Below, in pieces: positions 16,468 through 24,862 of a DNA stretch of 30,548 nucleotides. This DNA is from JAVVEZ01 sp032250895 (lineage in GTDB: Bacteria > Pseudomonadota > Gammaproteobacteria > Pseudomonadales > Pseudohongiellaceae): NCBI GenBank assembly GCA_032250895.1, contig JAVVEZ010000041.1:1-30548 (forward strand). Reading direction: 5' to 3'. Numbering within the stretch: the first letter of the stretch is position 1; every line of letters starts with the position of its first letter. The translations under genes and the position numbers were made by a program. The notes under the pieces were generated by a model. That model was not told the origin of the DNA and did no database searches. It saw only the letters and a list, made by a program, of their open reading frames with translations.

Positions 16468-17406
16468 TCATCCCGCCAGTGTAATGTCTGCCAGAATTTC
16501 CCCCGCTCCCTGTCGCTGCAGGTCCTCCGCAACCCGCAGCCCGAGCGCTTCCGCCTGCTGCCGGTCGGCACTGGCCTCACTGCGCAGAATCCGCAGGCCC
16601 GTCACGGTGCCGACGAGGCCGCGCAAATGCAGGCTCCGGCCATCTGCGCTCAATTGCGCCAGGCCCGCCACAGGCACCTGGCAGCCGCCGTTGAGCCTGG
16701 CATTCATGGCCCTTTCGGCAAGCACGCAGGCTGCCGTGTCGGCATGATGCAAAACCTGAATCAGTGCCTTCACCGGTGCATCCGCCATGCGGCATTCGAT
16801 GCCAATGGCGCCCTGTCCACCTGCCGGCAATGACAGCTCTGTGCTCAGGCGTTCCCGGATCCGTCCGGCCAGCCCCAGCCGGATAAGACCTGCGGCCGCC
16901 AGAATGATGGCATCGTAGTCACCGGCATCGAGCCGGCGCAACCGGGTGTTCACATTGCCACGCAAGTCCTTGATGCGGATATCCGGCCGCAAGGCCTGCA
17001 ACTGACACTGCCGGCGCAGGCTGGAGCTGCCGACCACGGCACCCGCCGGCAGTTCGGCAAAACTGTTGAAACGATTGGCGACAAAGGCATCGTGGTAATC
17101 TTCCCGCGCACAGATCACCGCCAGGCCCAGGCCATCCGGAAATTCCATCGGCACATCCTTCATGGAATGCACGGCAATGTCGGCACGGCCGTCGAGCAGG
17201 GCGTATTCCAGTTCCTTGATGAAAAGACCCTTGCCACCTACCCTGGCCAGCGGCGAGTCCAGAATCTGGTCGCCGCGAGTGGTCATCGGCAGCAGGCTCA
17301 CCTCGAGCCGGGGATGGGCGCGTTGCAGGGCTGCCTGCACATACTCTGCCTGCCACAGGGCCAACGGACTTTCGCGAGTGGCAATACGCAGTGTTTTCTG
17401 ACTCAT
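16468..17406 (-). CDS. hemC: Porphobilinogen deaminase HemC
   Basis: 312 residues (E. coli 313). It joins four porphobilinogen units into hydroxymethylbilane. The dipyrromethane cofactor is carried on Cys242 in LNGGCQVPVA, and the catalytic aspartate is Asp84 in HSMKDVP, both at the E. coli numbers. The N-terminus (RIATRESPLALWQAEYV) and the GSSSLRRQCQL block are typical. It is the first gene of hemCDXY and divergent from argH, 122 bases away. In Pseudomonas the algZ-algR regulator genes lie between hemC and argH; here they are absent. The Shine-Dalgarno match is weak. Confidence 0.97.
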   Translation of the reverse strand: MSQKTLRIATRESPLALWQAEYVQAALQRAHPRLEVSLLPMTTRGDQILDSPLARVGGKGLFIKELEYALLDGRADIAVHSMKDVPMEFPDGLGLAVICAREDYHDAFVANRFNSFAELPAGAVVGSSSLRRQCQLQALRPDIRIKDLRGNVNTRLRRLDAGDYDAIILAAAGLIRLGLAGRIRERLSTELSLPAGGQGAIGIECRMADAPVKALIQVLHHADTAACVLAERAMNARLNGGCQVPVAGLAQLSADGRSLHLRGLVGTVTGLRILRSEASADRQQAEALGLRVAEDLQRQGAGEILADITLAG

Positions 17407-17438
17407 GTTGAAGGCCGGTTTTCGGAAACAGGCGGGCT

Positions 17439-17444
17439 ATTTTA
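17439..17444 (-). promoter_or_regulatory. Candidate -10 box for the hemCDXY operon
   Basis: TAAAAT on the minus strand lies about 33 bases before the hemC ATG. The best -35 match, TAGCTT 16 bases upstream, is poor. Assigned mostly because the intergenic space has no better candidate. Confidence 0.25.
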
Positions 17445-17485
17445 CGCTATCCTCCCGGGGAAGCTACCCCGCACCACTGTCGGGT

Positions 17486-17494
17486 TGCTATAAT
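17486..17494 (+). promoter_or_regulatory. Extended -10 promoter of argH
   Basis: TGCTATAAT combines a perfect TATAAT with the TG extension. It is followed by a GC-rich discriminator (CCGCGCCC) and lies about 35 bases before the argH ATG. No -35 hexamer is recognisable, which fits an extended -10 promoter. Confidence 0.55.
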
Positions 17495-17528
17495 CCGCGC
17501 CCACCATGCCTCTTGCCGGAAACTTGTC

Positions 17529-18926
17529 ATGAACCAGGACGACCAGAACAGCAGCAAACCCTGGGGTGGCCGCTTCACTGAAGCCACCGATGCCTTCGTC
17601 GAACGTTTTACCGCTTCGGTAGGCTTTGACAAGCGCCTGTATGCCGCCGACATCGCCGGTTCCATTGCCCACGCCACCATGCTTGGCCGCAGCGGGATCA
17701 TCTCTGAAGCCGAAGCCGACGCCATCATCACCGGACTGAAGAATATCCGCAGCCAAATCGAGCAGCAGCAGTTCGACTGGTCCGTGAGTCTGGAAGACGT
17801 GCACATGAATATCGAAGCGGCGCTGACCGCCGCCATTGGCAACACCGGCAAAAAACTCCACACCGGGCGCTCCCGCAATGATCAGGTGGCCACCGATATC
17901 CGGCTCTATGTCCGCGCTGAAATTGATCAGGTAAGCGCCGGCATCCGCGCCTTGCAACGCGGTATCCTGACGCTCGCCGAAGCCGAGGCCGGCACCATCA
18001 TGCCCGGCTTCACACACCTGCAAACGGCCCAGCCCATCACCTTTGGCCATCACCTGATGGCCTGGTTTGAAATGCTGCAACGCGATCATGGCCGTCTGCA
18101 GGACTGCCGCAAGCGCCTGAATGTCTCGCCGCTGGGCGCCGCCGCACTGGCGGGCACGACCTTTCCCATCGACCGCGAGCTTAGCGCCAGCCTGCTGGGC
18201 TTTGACCGGCCTTCGGAAAACTCTCTGGATTCAGTCAGCGACCGCGACTTTGCCATTGAACTGACGGCAGCGGCCAGCCTCTTGATGATTCATCTGTCAC
18301 GTTTTTCCGAGGAACTGGTGCTGTGGACCTCCTCGCAATTCGATTTCATCGATCTGCCGGATCGTTTCTGCACCGGCTCGTCCATCATGCCGCAAAAAAA
18401 GAATCCCGATGTGCCGGAGCTGGTCCGGGGCAAAAGCGGCCGGGTCAGCGGCCACCTGGTGTCCCTGCTGATGCTGATGAAGTCACAGCCCCTTGCCTAC
18501 AACAAGGATAATCAGGAAGACAAGGAACCGCTGTTCGACACCCTGGATACGCTCAAGGACTGCCTGCAGGCCTACGCCGACATGGTGCCGGCCATCAAGG
18601 CCAAAAAAGACAATATGCGGATGGCGGCCCTGCGTGGTTTTGCCACCGCCACCGATCTCGCAGACTATCTGGTCAAAAAAGGCATGCCCTTCCGTGATGC
18701 CCATGAAGTGGTCGGCAAGACCGTTGCCTACTGTGTCGCCAACAATGAAGACCTGACCAGCATTTCGCTCGCCCGCCTGCAGGAGTTTTCGGCACAGATC
18801 GGCCCGGATGTTTTTTCCGTGTTGACTCTGGAAGGTTCGGTCAATGCCCGCAATCACATCGGCGGTACGGCACCGGCCCAGGTGAAGGCTGCCATCGCCA
18901 GAGCCAGGGCGGCGCTCGCCGATTGA
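17529..18926 (+). CDS. argH: Argininosuccinate lyase ArgH
   Basis: 465 residues, the normal length. It splits argininosuccinate into arginine and fumarate, the last step of arginine synthesis. The family signature loop GSSIMPQKKNPD begins at about residue 283 and carries the catalytic serine. The catalytic histidine lies in FTHLQTAQP (about 163), and SRNDQVATDIRL is conserved. The N-terminal WGGRFTEATD is typical. The gene is divergent from hemC and convergent with yheS, with only 18 bases between the two stops. The upstream extended -10 promoter gives a short leader. Confidence 0.97.
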   Translation: MNQDDQNSSKPWGGRFTEATDAFVERFTASVGFDKRLYAADIAGSIAHATMLGRSGIISEAEADAIITGLKNIRSQIEQQQFDWSVSLEDVHMNIEAALTAAIGNTGKKLHTGRSRNDQVATDIRLYVRAEIDQVSAGIRALQRGILTLAEAEAGTIMPGFTHLQTAQPITFGHHLMAWFEMLQRDHGRLQDCRKRLNVSPLGAAALAGTTFPIDRELSASLLGFDRPSENSLDSVSDRDFAIELTAAASLLMIHLSRFSEELVLWTSSQFDFIDLPDRFCTGSSIMPQKKNPDVPELVRGKSGRVSGHLVSLLMLMKSQPLAYNKDNQEDKEPLFDTLDTLKDCLQAYADMVPAIKAKKDNMRMAALRGFATATDLADYLVKKGMPFRDAHEVVGKTVAYCVANNEDLTSISLARLQEFSAQIGPDVFSVLTLEGSVNARNHIGGTAPAQVKAAIARARAALAD

Positions 18927-18944
18927 TGTTCCTCTGCCCGTTGA

Positions 18945-20828
18945 TCAAAAATTCTCAAGCTCTTCATTGCAGCTGAGCCACTGGGACTCCAGCGCGTCGA
19001 CCTCGCTGCCGAGCCTGCCCTGCTCCTGCAGAATGCCGTTGAGTTCACCCTTGTTCTGATCCTCATAGAGCGCCGTGTCTGCCAGCCGCCGTTCCAGTTC
19101 ACGCTGGCGCTGATGTTTTTTGTCCAGTTCCTGTTCCAGCTTCCTGATTCTATTGGTCAGCGGTTTTATCTGATTCCGGTAAGCCGCCGATTGCTGCCGC
19201 TGCTCCTTGCGGTCAGGCTTGCCGTCGCCAGCGCCCGTCCTGGAATTTTTCTGCTCCGACCTTGCTGCCTCCAGCAGCATTTTTTCATAGTCATCCAGAT
19301 CGCCTTCAAAATATTCCACACGCCCTGCTTTGACCAGCAGAAACTGATCGACCGTATTGTTGAGCAGATAACGGTCATGTGATACCAGAATCAGGGCGCC
19401 GCTGTACTCCTGCAGGGCGACCGTAAGGGCGTGACGCATCTCCAGATCCAGATGGTTGGTAGGCTCATCCAACACCAGCAGATTGGGACGCTGCATTACC
19501 ACCAGGGCCAGCGCCAGCCGTGATTTTTCACCTCCAGAAAAATGACCGATCGTTTCCATGATGCGATCGCCCTGGAAATCGAAACGCCCCAGAAAATCAC
19601 GCGCCTCCTGCTCCCGGATAGTTTTGTCCAGAGCCTGCAGCAATTGCAATGGCGTGGCAGCGGCGTCCATCACATCGATCTGATGCTGTGCACAATAGGC
19701 AACTTTCAGATGATCGGAGCGGCTTGTCTCGCCACCCAGCACGGGCAGCTGATTTGCCAGCACCTTGAGCAGGGTGGACTTGCCCTGGCCATTGGCACCG
19801 AGCAGGCCAATTCGGGAATCGGCCCGGATATTGATGGAAAAATTCCTGATCAAGACCTCCTTGTAACCCACGTCGATGCGATCACAGGCCAGCAGACTGT
19901 CCGGCAGTTTATCCGGTTTCGGAAAACTGAACTGAAAGGGTGAATCGACATGGGCGGGCGCGATCAGGGTCATCCGGTCAAGCTCTTTCAGGCGGCTCTG
20001 CGCCTGCCTGGCCTTGTTGGCCTGGACCCGAAACCGCCGCACAAAGTTCTCAATTTCCTGCTTGCGCTGCTGCTGTTTCTGATAAATGGCCTGCTGCTGT
20101 GCCAGGCGCTCGGCCTTCTGCCGTTCATAGTCACTGTAGTTGCCACGGTAGAGCGTCAATTGCTGATTGTCGACGCTGGCAATATGGCTGACCACCTTGT
20201 CCAGAAAGCTGCGGTCATGCGAAATCAGCAGCAGTGTTCCCGGATAGCGCTGCAACCATTGTTGCAGCCACAGGGTGGCCTCGAGGTCCAGATGGTTGGT
20301 GGGTTCATCCAGCAACAGCAGGTCGGAGGGTGTCATCAAGGCCTGCGCCAGATTGAGGCGGATACGCCAGCCACCGGAGAATTCCTGTACCGCTTTCTGA
20401 AACTCGGCCGTCTGGAAACCCAGGCCAGACAGCAACTGCTCGGCCCGGTTTGTCACCGAATAACCGTCCATGAGCTCGAGCTCCGCATGCAGCTGACCCA
20501 GCTGCTCGTGCCTGGCGGCAGCCTCGGCCTCTGCAATGGCGCTTTCGACCCGGCGCAAGCCCGTATCGCCATCGATCACATACGCCAGCGCCGGGCGGGA
20601 ACTGCCCTCGGTTTCCTGACGCATCTGGGATTTTTTCAAACCCTCGGGCATATCGAGCCTGCCCTCGTCGTGGCTCAACTCGCCCATCAACAACTTGAAC
20701 AGGCTGGTTTTGCCACTGCCGTTACGGCCAATCACGCCAATTTTCTGGCCACTGTAGATATTGAGGCTCGCCTGACTCAGCAGAAGCTGAGTACCGCGGC
20801 GCAGGGCGATGTTCTGAAGGGAAATCAT
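18945..20828 (-). CDS. yheS: ABC-F ATPase of the YheS type
   Basis: 627 residues from ATG 20828, chosen because MISLQNIALRRG aligns with the start of the family; the frame extends 22 codons further upstream. There are two ATP-binding cassettes without membrane segments: Walker A GRNGSGKT (34-41), signature FSGGW (150-154) and Walker B LLLDEPTNHLD (171-181), then Walker A GANGQGKS (344-351), signature FSGGEKSR and LLVLDEPTNHLD. The linker between them is the P-site tRNA-interaction motif region (about 235-300). A charged coiled-coil C-terminus (about 540-627) matches E. coli YheS. ABC-F proteins act on ribosomes stalled by difficult peptides or drugs; the exact target is inferred. Other ABC-F subfamilies (Uup, EttA) fit less well. 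Confidence 0.88.
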   Translation of the reverse strand: MISLQNIALRRGTQLLLSQASLNIYSGQKIGVIGRNGSGKTSLFKLLMGELSHDEGRLDMPEGLKKSQMRQETEGSSRPALAYVIDGDTGLRRVESAIAEAEAAARHEQLGQLHAELELMDGYSVTNRAEQLLSGLGFQTAEFQKAVQEFSGGWRIRLNLAQALMTPSDLLLLDEPTNHLDLEATLWLQQWLQRYPGTLLLISHDRSFLDKVVSHIASVDNQQLTLYRGNYSDYERQKAERLAQQQAIYQKQQQRKQEIENFVRRFRVQANKARQAQSRLKELDRMTLIAPAHVDSPFQFSFPKPDKLPDSLLACDRIDVGYKEVLIRNFSINIRADSRIGLLGANGQGKSTLLKVLANQLPVLGGETSRSDHLKVAYCAQHQIDVMDAAATPLQLLQALDKTIREQEARDFLGRFDFQGDRIMETIGHFSGGEKSRLALALVVMQRPNLLVLDEPTNHLDLEMRHALTVALQEYSGALILVSHDRYLLNNTVDQFLLVKAGRVEYFEGDLDDYEKMLLEAARSEQKNSRTGAGDGKPDRKEQRQQSAAYRNQIKPLTNRIRKLEQELDKKHQRQRELERRLADTALYEDQNKGELNGILQEQGRLGSEVDALESQWLSCNEELENF

Positions 20829-20960
20829 GGTGGGTAGTGCAGTGTCCTGTATAAAGGCGGTGCCAATTCTATTGCAAACCGGAGCGGAAAACACGTTTAT
20901 GGATTCAAGAGCGGTTCCCGGCCATAATGACCAAGGACACCATTACCGACAGAGGACAGC

Positions 20961-21797
20961 ATGATGGAAGACGGTCTGAGCCTGATCGAGCTGTACGTCA
21001 TTCCCTGGAGCATCAAACTGCTCACCGCCGTGGTGATCTTTGTGCTGGGCAAATTCCTGGCACATGCGCTGACCGGCTTATCCCGCAAAGCCATGGCCAA
21101 GTCCCGTCTGGACCCCATGCTGGCAAATTTCTTTGCCAATCTCATGTACACGGCCCTGCTGGTAGCGGTGATTCTTGCCGCCATCGACGGCCTCGGGGTC
21201 AACATTACCTCGCTGCTGGCCATCGTGGGTGCCGCCGGGCTGGCCATTGGTCTGGCCCTGAAGGATTCCCTGTCCAACTTTGCCGCCGGCATCATGATTA
21301 TCATTTTTCGCCCATTCAAAACAGGAGACTTCATCACGGCCGGTGGCAGCAGCGGCGTGGTGGATGAAATCGGCCTGTTCTGCACCCTGCTGCACACTGG
21401 CGACAATCAACGCATCATCATGGCCAATGCCAGTGTCTTTGCCAGCACCATCATCAATGCCAGTGCCCTGCCAACCCGCCGCATCGATCTGGTGATCGGC
21501 ATCAGCTATGACGACAATATCGGCCAGGCCAGAGACGTGATCAGGCGCGTCATCCAGGCCGAGGACCGTATTCTCGCCGACCCGGCACCCGTCATTGCCG
21601 TGGCCGAACTGGCTGACAGCAGCGTCAACCTGAATGTCCGGCCCTGGGTCAATACCGACGACTATTGGGCTGTGCGCGGACAACTGATCGAAGACATCAA
21701 GGGTGCCCTGGATCAGGCTGGCATCACCATTCCCTATCCTCAGCGCGATGTGCATATGCATGCGGCAGCGGGCATCGCTCAGGCTGATGGAAAATGA
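20961..21797 (+). CDS. mscS: Small-conductance mechanosensitive channel MscS
   Basis: 278 residues (E. coli MscS 286). Three membrane segments at about 15-38, 58-76 and 79-117. The last is the pore helix with the glycine- and alanine-rich pattern SLLAIVGAAGLAIGLALKDS and NFAAGIMIII. After it come the beta domain (FRPFKTGDFI) and the soluble cage with PTRRIDLVIGISYDD. It opens under membrane tension to release solutes on osmotic down-shock. GAGGA lies five to six bases before the ATG; a second ATG follows immediately, so the true start is 20961 or 20964. It is divergent from yheS and precedes the lptM operon by 58 bases. Confidence 0.93.
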   Translation: MMEDGLSLIELYVIPWSIKLLTAVVIFVLGKFLAHALTGLSRKAMAKSRLDPMLANFFANLMYTALLVAVILAAIDGLGVNITSLLAIVGAAGLAIGLALKDSLSNFAAGIMIIIFRPFKTGDFITAGGSSGVVDEIGLFCTLLHTGDNQRIIMANASVFASTIINASALPTRRIDLVIGISYDDNIGQARDVIRRVIQAEDRILADPAPVIAVAELADSSVNLNVRPWVNTDDYWAVRGQLIEDIKGALDQAGITIPYPQRDVHMHAAAGIAQADGK

Positions 21798-21809
21798 GCG
21801 GCAAGTCAG

Positions 21810-21815
21810 TATAAT
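21810..21815 (+). promoter_or_regulatory. Candidate -10 box of the lptM-lysA-dapF operon
   Basis: A perfect TATAAT lies 40 bases before the lptM ATG, directly after mscS. The -35 region is weak and there is no TG extension. The position suits a promoter for the four-gene operon. Confidence 0.4.
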
Positions 21816-21855
21816 TGCCTCCTTCAGCCTACTCTCAGTGGATGCCCCCCGGCAC

Positions 21856-21969
21856 ATGAAACTTTTGTTTGTCACCATCACGCTCTGCGCTCTTTGCCTG
21901 AGCACCGCCTGCGGCCAGAAGGGCCCCCTGGTGCCACCGCCGCCGCCCAGCGTCACCGTGCCGGTCTAG
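21856..21969 (+). CDS. lptM: Small outer-membrane lipoprotein LptM (YifL)
   Basis: 37 residues. A signal peptide with lipobox LSTAC (lipid-modified Cys19) is followed by GQKGPL, the hallmark of the LptM/YifL family, and a proline-rich end. In E. coli LptM binds and helps mature the LptD-LptE complex that inserts lipopolysaccharide in the outer membrane. The in-frame region upstream of ATG 21856 belongs to the mscS shadow. lysA starts four bases after the stop, and lptM-lysA-dapF-DUF484 is a known gammaproteobacterial order. The gene is short and easily missed, but motif and context agree. Confidence 0.88.
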   Translation: MKLLFVTITLCALCLSTACGQKGPLVPPPPPSVTVPV

Positions 21970-21973
21970 ACCC

Positions 21974-23242
21974 ATGGATGCTTTTCAGTACCGGGATGAT
22001 CAACTTTTCGTTGAGGATATGCCGCTGGCTGCCATTGCCGGGCAGTTTGGCACGCCTTGCTATGTCTACTCCCGCGCCATGCTGGAGACCGCATTCAAGG
22101 CTTATCAGACGGCGCTTGGCAATCGTCCCCACCTGCTCTGCTACGCGGTCAAAGCCAACTCCAACATCGCCGTTCTCAATGTGCTGGCGCGGCTGGGTGC
22201 CGGCTTCGACATTGTTTCCGAGGGCGAGCTGGAACGGGTACTGGCCGCCGGTGGCGATCCCGCCAGGACCATTTTTTCCGGGGTCGGCAAAAGCGCCCGG
22301 GAAATGGCCAGGGCGCTGCAAGCCGGCATTCGCTGCTTCAACGTGGAATCCCATGCCGAGCTGCTGAAACTCGATGAAGTGGCCTGTAGCCTGGGCCGCC
22401 GGGCGGCGATTTCCCTGCGCGTCAACCCCGATGTGGACGCCAACACCCATCCCTATATTTCCACTGGACTCAAGGACAACAAGTTCGGCATTGCCCTGGC
22501 CGACGCCGCCGACATCTATGCCCTGGCGGCGTCCCTGAAGGGTATTCGAATCGTCGGTCTCGACTGCCATATCGGCTCCCAGCTCACCAGCCTTGCGCCC
22601 TTTCTGGATGCTCTCGGACGCCTGCTGGCGCTGATCGACAGGCTGAGCGCCCAGGGCATTGACATCGAACATCTGGATCTGGGCGGTGGGCTCGGTGTGC
22701 GCTATGAGCAGGAAAACCCGCCGAGCCCCGGCCAGTATATTGCCGCCATCGTCGCGGGCCTGGGAACGCGCAAACTGCCCCTGATTTTTGAACCGGGGCG
22801 CTCGATCTGTGCCAATGCCGGTGTCTTGCTGACCACCGTGGAATATCTGAAATGTGGCGAAGACAAGAATTTTGCCATCGTTGATGCGGCCATGAACGAT
22901 CTGATCCGTCCTGCGCTTTACCAGGCCTGGATGGACATCGTGCCGGTCCGGCGCCCGGCCGAGGCTTTTTTTGCGAGCAACAAGCGCGATTATGATGTGG
23001 TGGGGCCGGTGTGTGAATCGGCGGATTTTCTGGGCAAAAACCGGCGTCTGGCGCTGAATGCCGGGGATTTGCTGGCGGTGCGCTCGGCCGGCGCCTATGG
23101 CTTTACCATGAGTTCCAACTACAATACCCGCAACCGCGCCGCCGAAATCATGGTGGATGGCGACCAGGCACACCTGATCCGGCGCCGGGAAACCTATGAC
23201 GACCAATTGCAACTGGAGCATCTGCTCCCGGCTACGACCTGA
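21974..23242 (+). CDS. lysA: Diaminopimelate decarboxylase LysA
   Basis: 422 residues. It is a pyridoxal-phosphate enzyme that converts meso-diaminopimelate to lysine. The cofactor lysine is Lys60 in YAVKANSN. HIGSQ, the phosphate-binding GGGLG (about 236-240), EPGRSI and the substrate-site cysteine in GPVCESADFL are all present, as expected of the alanine-racemase-fold decarboxylases. It starts four bases after lptM and is followed by dapF after 12 bases. dapF makes its substrate, so the two steps are encoded in reverse order in one operon. Confidence 0.97.
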   Translation: MDAFQYRDDQLFVEDMPLAAIAGQFGTPCYVYSRAMLETAFKAYQTALGNRPHLLCYAVKANSNIAVLNVLARLGAGFDIVSEGELERVLAAGGDPARTIFSGVGKSAREMARALQAGIRCFNVESHAELLKLDEVACSLGRRAAISLRVNPDVDANTHPYISTGLKDNKFGIALADAADIYALAASLKGIRIVGLDCHIGSQLTSLAPFLDALGRLLALIDRLSAQGIDIEHLDLGGGLGVRYEQENPPSPGQYIAAIVAGLGTRKLPLIFEPGRSICANAGVLLTTVEYLKCGEDKNFAIVDAAMNDLIRPALYQAWMDIVPVRRPAEAFFASNKRDYDVVGPVCESADFLGKNRRLALNAGDLLAVRSAGAYGFTMSSNYNTRNRAAEIMVDGDQAHLIRRRETYDDQLQLEHLLPATT

Positions 23243-23254
23243 ACCAGGGCCAAC

Positions 23255-24118
23255 ATGATGCTTGATTTCTGCAAAATGCACGGCCTCGGCAACGACTTCA
23301 TGGTCGTCGATCTGCTGCGCCAGGACGCCCAGTTCAGGCCCGACACGGTGCGGGCGCTGGCGAACCGCAGAACCGGTGTCGGTTTCGATCAATTGCTGTT
23401 GATCGAAGCACCCAGCGATCCCGACTGCGATTTCCGTTATCGTATCTACAATGCCGATGGCAGCGAGGCGGAACACTGTGGCAATGGCTCTCGCTGCATC
23501 GCCAGGTTCGTGATGGACAAGGGCCTGGCCTTTGGTCAACGTATCCGGCTGCAGATGGCCAGCGGCAGTATCGAAACCCGCATCCTCGACAACGGCCTGG
23601 TCACGGTGGACATGGGCGCGCCGCAGCTGGACCCGGCGGCCATCCCCTTTGCTGCCATCACCCAGGCCGTCGTCTATCCACTGCACCTCGCCGCCACCGG
23701 CCAGACTCTCGAGATCTCGGCGCTTGCCATGGGCAATCCCCATGCGGTACTGCTGAGCGACGATATTCATACTGCCCCGGTGGCCGCACTGGGGCCCCTG
23801 ATCGAATGCCATCCCGATTTCCCCCGGCGAGTGAATGCCGGGTTTATGCAGGTGCTGAACCGGGGTAGAATCCAGCTGCGGGTATTTGAACGTGGCGCCG
23901 GCGAGACCTCTGCCTGTGGTACCGGGGCCTGTGCCGCCGTCGTCGCGGGCCAGCTCAGGGGGCTGCTGGATCACAGGGTCACGGTCGTACTGACGGGCGG
24001 CGAGCTGGATATCGAATGGCAGGGGGGAAATTCTCCCGTGCTGATGACTGGACCCGCCGTCACCGTCTTTGATGGGAAAATCGACTATCGACTCATGAGC
24101 GCTGGGACAAGTATATGA
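23255..24118 (+). CDS. dapF: Diaminopimelate epimerase DapF
   Basis: 287 residues. It interconverts LL- and meso-diaminopimelate without a cofactor, using two cysteines. They are seen as Cys75 in AEHCGNGSRC and Cys221 in SACGTGA. The N-terminal KMHGLGNDF and DADGSEAEHCGNG-like region are conserved (here YNADGSEAEHCGNG). The start may be the first or second of two adjacent ATG codons (23255 or 23258). The stop overlaps the DUF484 start in ATGA. The product feeds peptidoglycan and lysine. Confidence 0.97.
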   Translation: MMLDFCKMHGLGNDFMVVDLLRQDAQFRPDTVRALANRRTGVGFDQLLLIEAPSDPDCDFRYRIYNADGSEAEHCGNGSRCIARFVMDKGLAFGQRIRLQMASGSIETRILDNGLVTVDMGAPQLDPAAIPFAAITQAVVYPLHLAATGQTLEISALAMGNPHAVLLSDDIHTAPVAALGPLIECHPDFPRRVNAGFMQVLNRGRIQLRVFERGAGETSACGTGACAAVVAGQLRGLLDHRVTVVLTGGELDIEWQGGNSPVLMTGPAVTVFDGKIDYRLMSAGTSI

Positions 24119-24825
24119 AAGCCGCTGAAACCGACACCCTCGATGACAGTCTCGATGACAGCCAGGTTGCCGCCTGGCTCGCCACTCATCCTGATTTCTT
24201 CAGGGTTCATGGCGAGCTGTTGACCAGCCTCACCATCCCCCATGAAAGCGGCAGCGCAATTTCCCTGCTGGAACATCAGATCAATCTGCTGCGCGACAAG
24301 AACCGTGACCTTCAGCACAAGGTTGACAATTTTCTGGCCAATGCCAAGGCCAATGCCAGGCTTTTCGAAAAAACCAGACTGATGATTCTGGAATTCCTCA
24401 AAGCCTCATCGATGGACGAATTGAACAAGGTCGTGGATCTTACCATCAGCCGGGAATTCGGCTCCACCAGAACCCGCCTGCTGTTTACTGCCGGGACCGC
24501 CAGGACTGAAGGCGGGCAGGATATGGATGAGCAGGAGGCGCGGGAAATACTGGGGCCCCTGTTTGAAAAGCAACGAACCTTCTGCGGTGAACTGAATGAG
24601 GCGCAAGCCCGTCTGTTGTTTCCTGAAGAAGCCAGCAAAATTGTCTCCGCGGCCATCATTTCGATTCACAGCACCACGGCGCCAGACACCGAAGCAAAGG
24701 CCACGCCCTCTGCGCTTCTGGTCATCGGCAGTGAAAAGACCCGGCACTTCAATTCTGAACAGGATACCCTGTTTCTGGACTTTATCGGTGAGGTCATCGC
24801 TGCCCTGATCTCCCGCATGGCCTGA
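24115..24825 (+). CDS. yigA: DUF484 family protein (YigA-like)
   Basis: 236 residues of the DUF484 family, a GAF-like fold of unknown function. The family start is recognisable (QVAAWLATHPDFF, then SLLEHQINLLRDKNRDL and a coiled segment), followed by the GAF-like part (about 95-232). Residues 8-15 come from a 12-bp tandem duplication (DDS repeated). The ATG overlaps the dapF stop by four bases, so translation is coupled. In E. coli and Pseudomonas the next gene is xerC, which is missing here. No catalytic residues can be named. Confidence 0.88.
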   Translation: MKAAETDTLDDSLDDSQVAAWLATHPDFFRVHGELLTSLTIPHESGSAISLLEHQINLLRDKNRDLQHKVDNFLANAKANARLFEKTRLMILEFLKASSMDELNKVVDLTISREFGSTRTRLLFTAGTARTEGGQDMDEQEAREILGPLFEKQRTFCGELNEAQARLLFPEEASKIVSAAIISIHSTTAPDTEAKATPSALLVIGSEKTRHFNSEQDTLFLDFIGEVIAALISRMA

Positions 24826-24832
24826 ATGGCAG

Positions 24833-24861
24833 CGGGCAGATTTTGCCCGGGCCGAACGGCC
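24833..24861 (+). terminator. Two small hairpins between convergent genes
   Basis: CGGGCA / TGCCCG (24833-24838, 24844-24849; five-base loop) is followed directly by GGCCG AA CGGCC-type pairing (24850-24861). They fill the gap between DUF484 and the convergent membrane-protein gene. There is no T-run on either side, so a terminator role in either direction is only possible. Confidence 0.3.
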
Positions 24862-24862
24862 G

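Noticed and set aside
21953..23974. 673-codon minus-strand open frame opposite lysA and dapF
   Set aside because: Antisense shadow; the plus strand encodes LysA and DapF with all catalytic residues.
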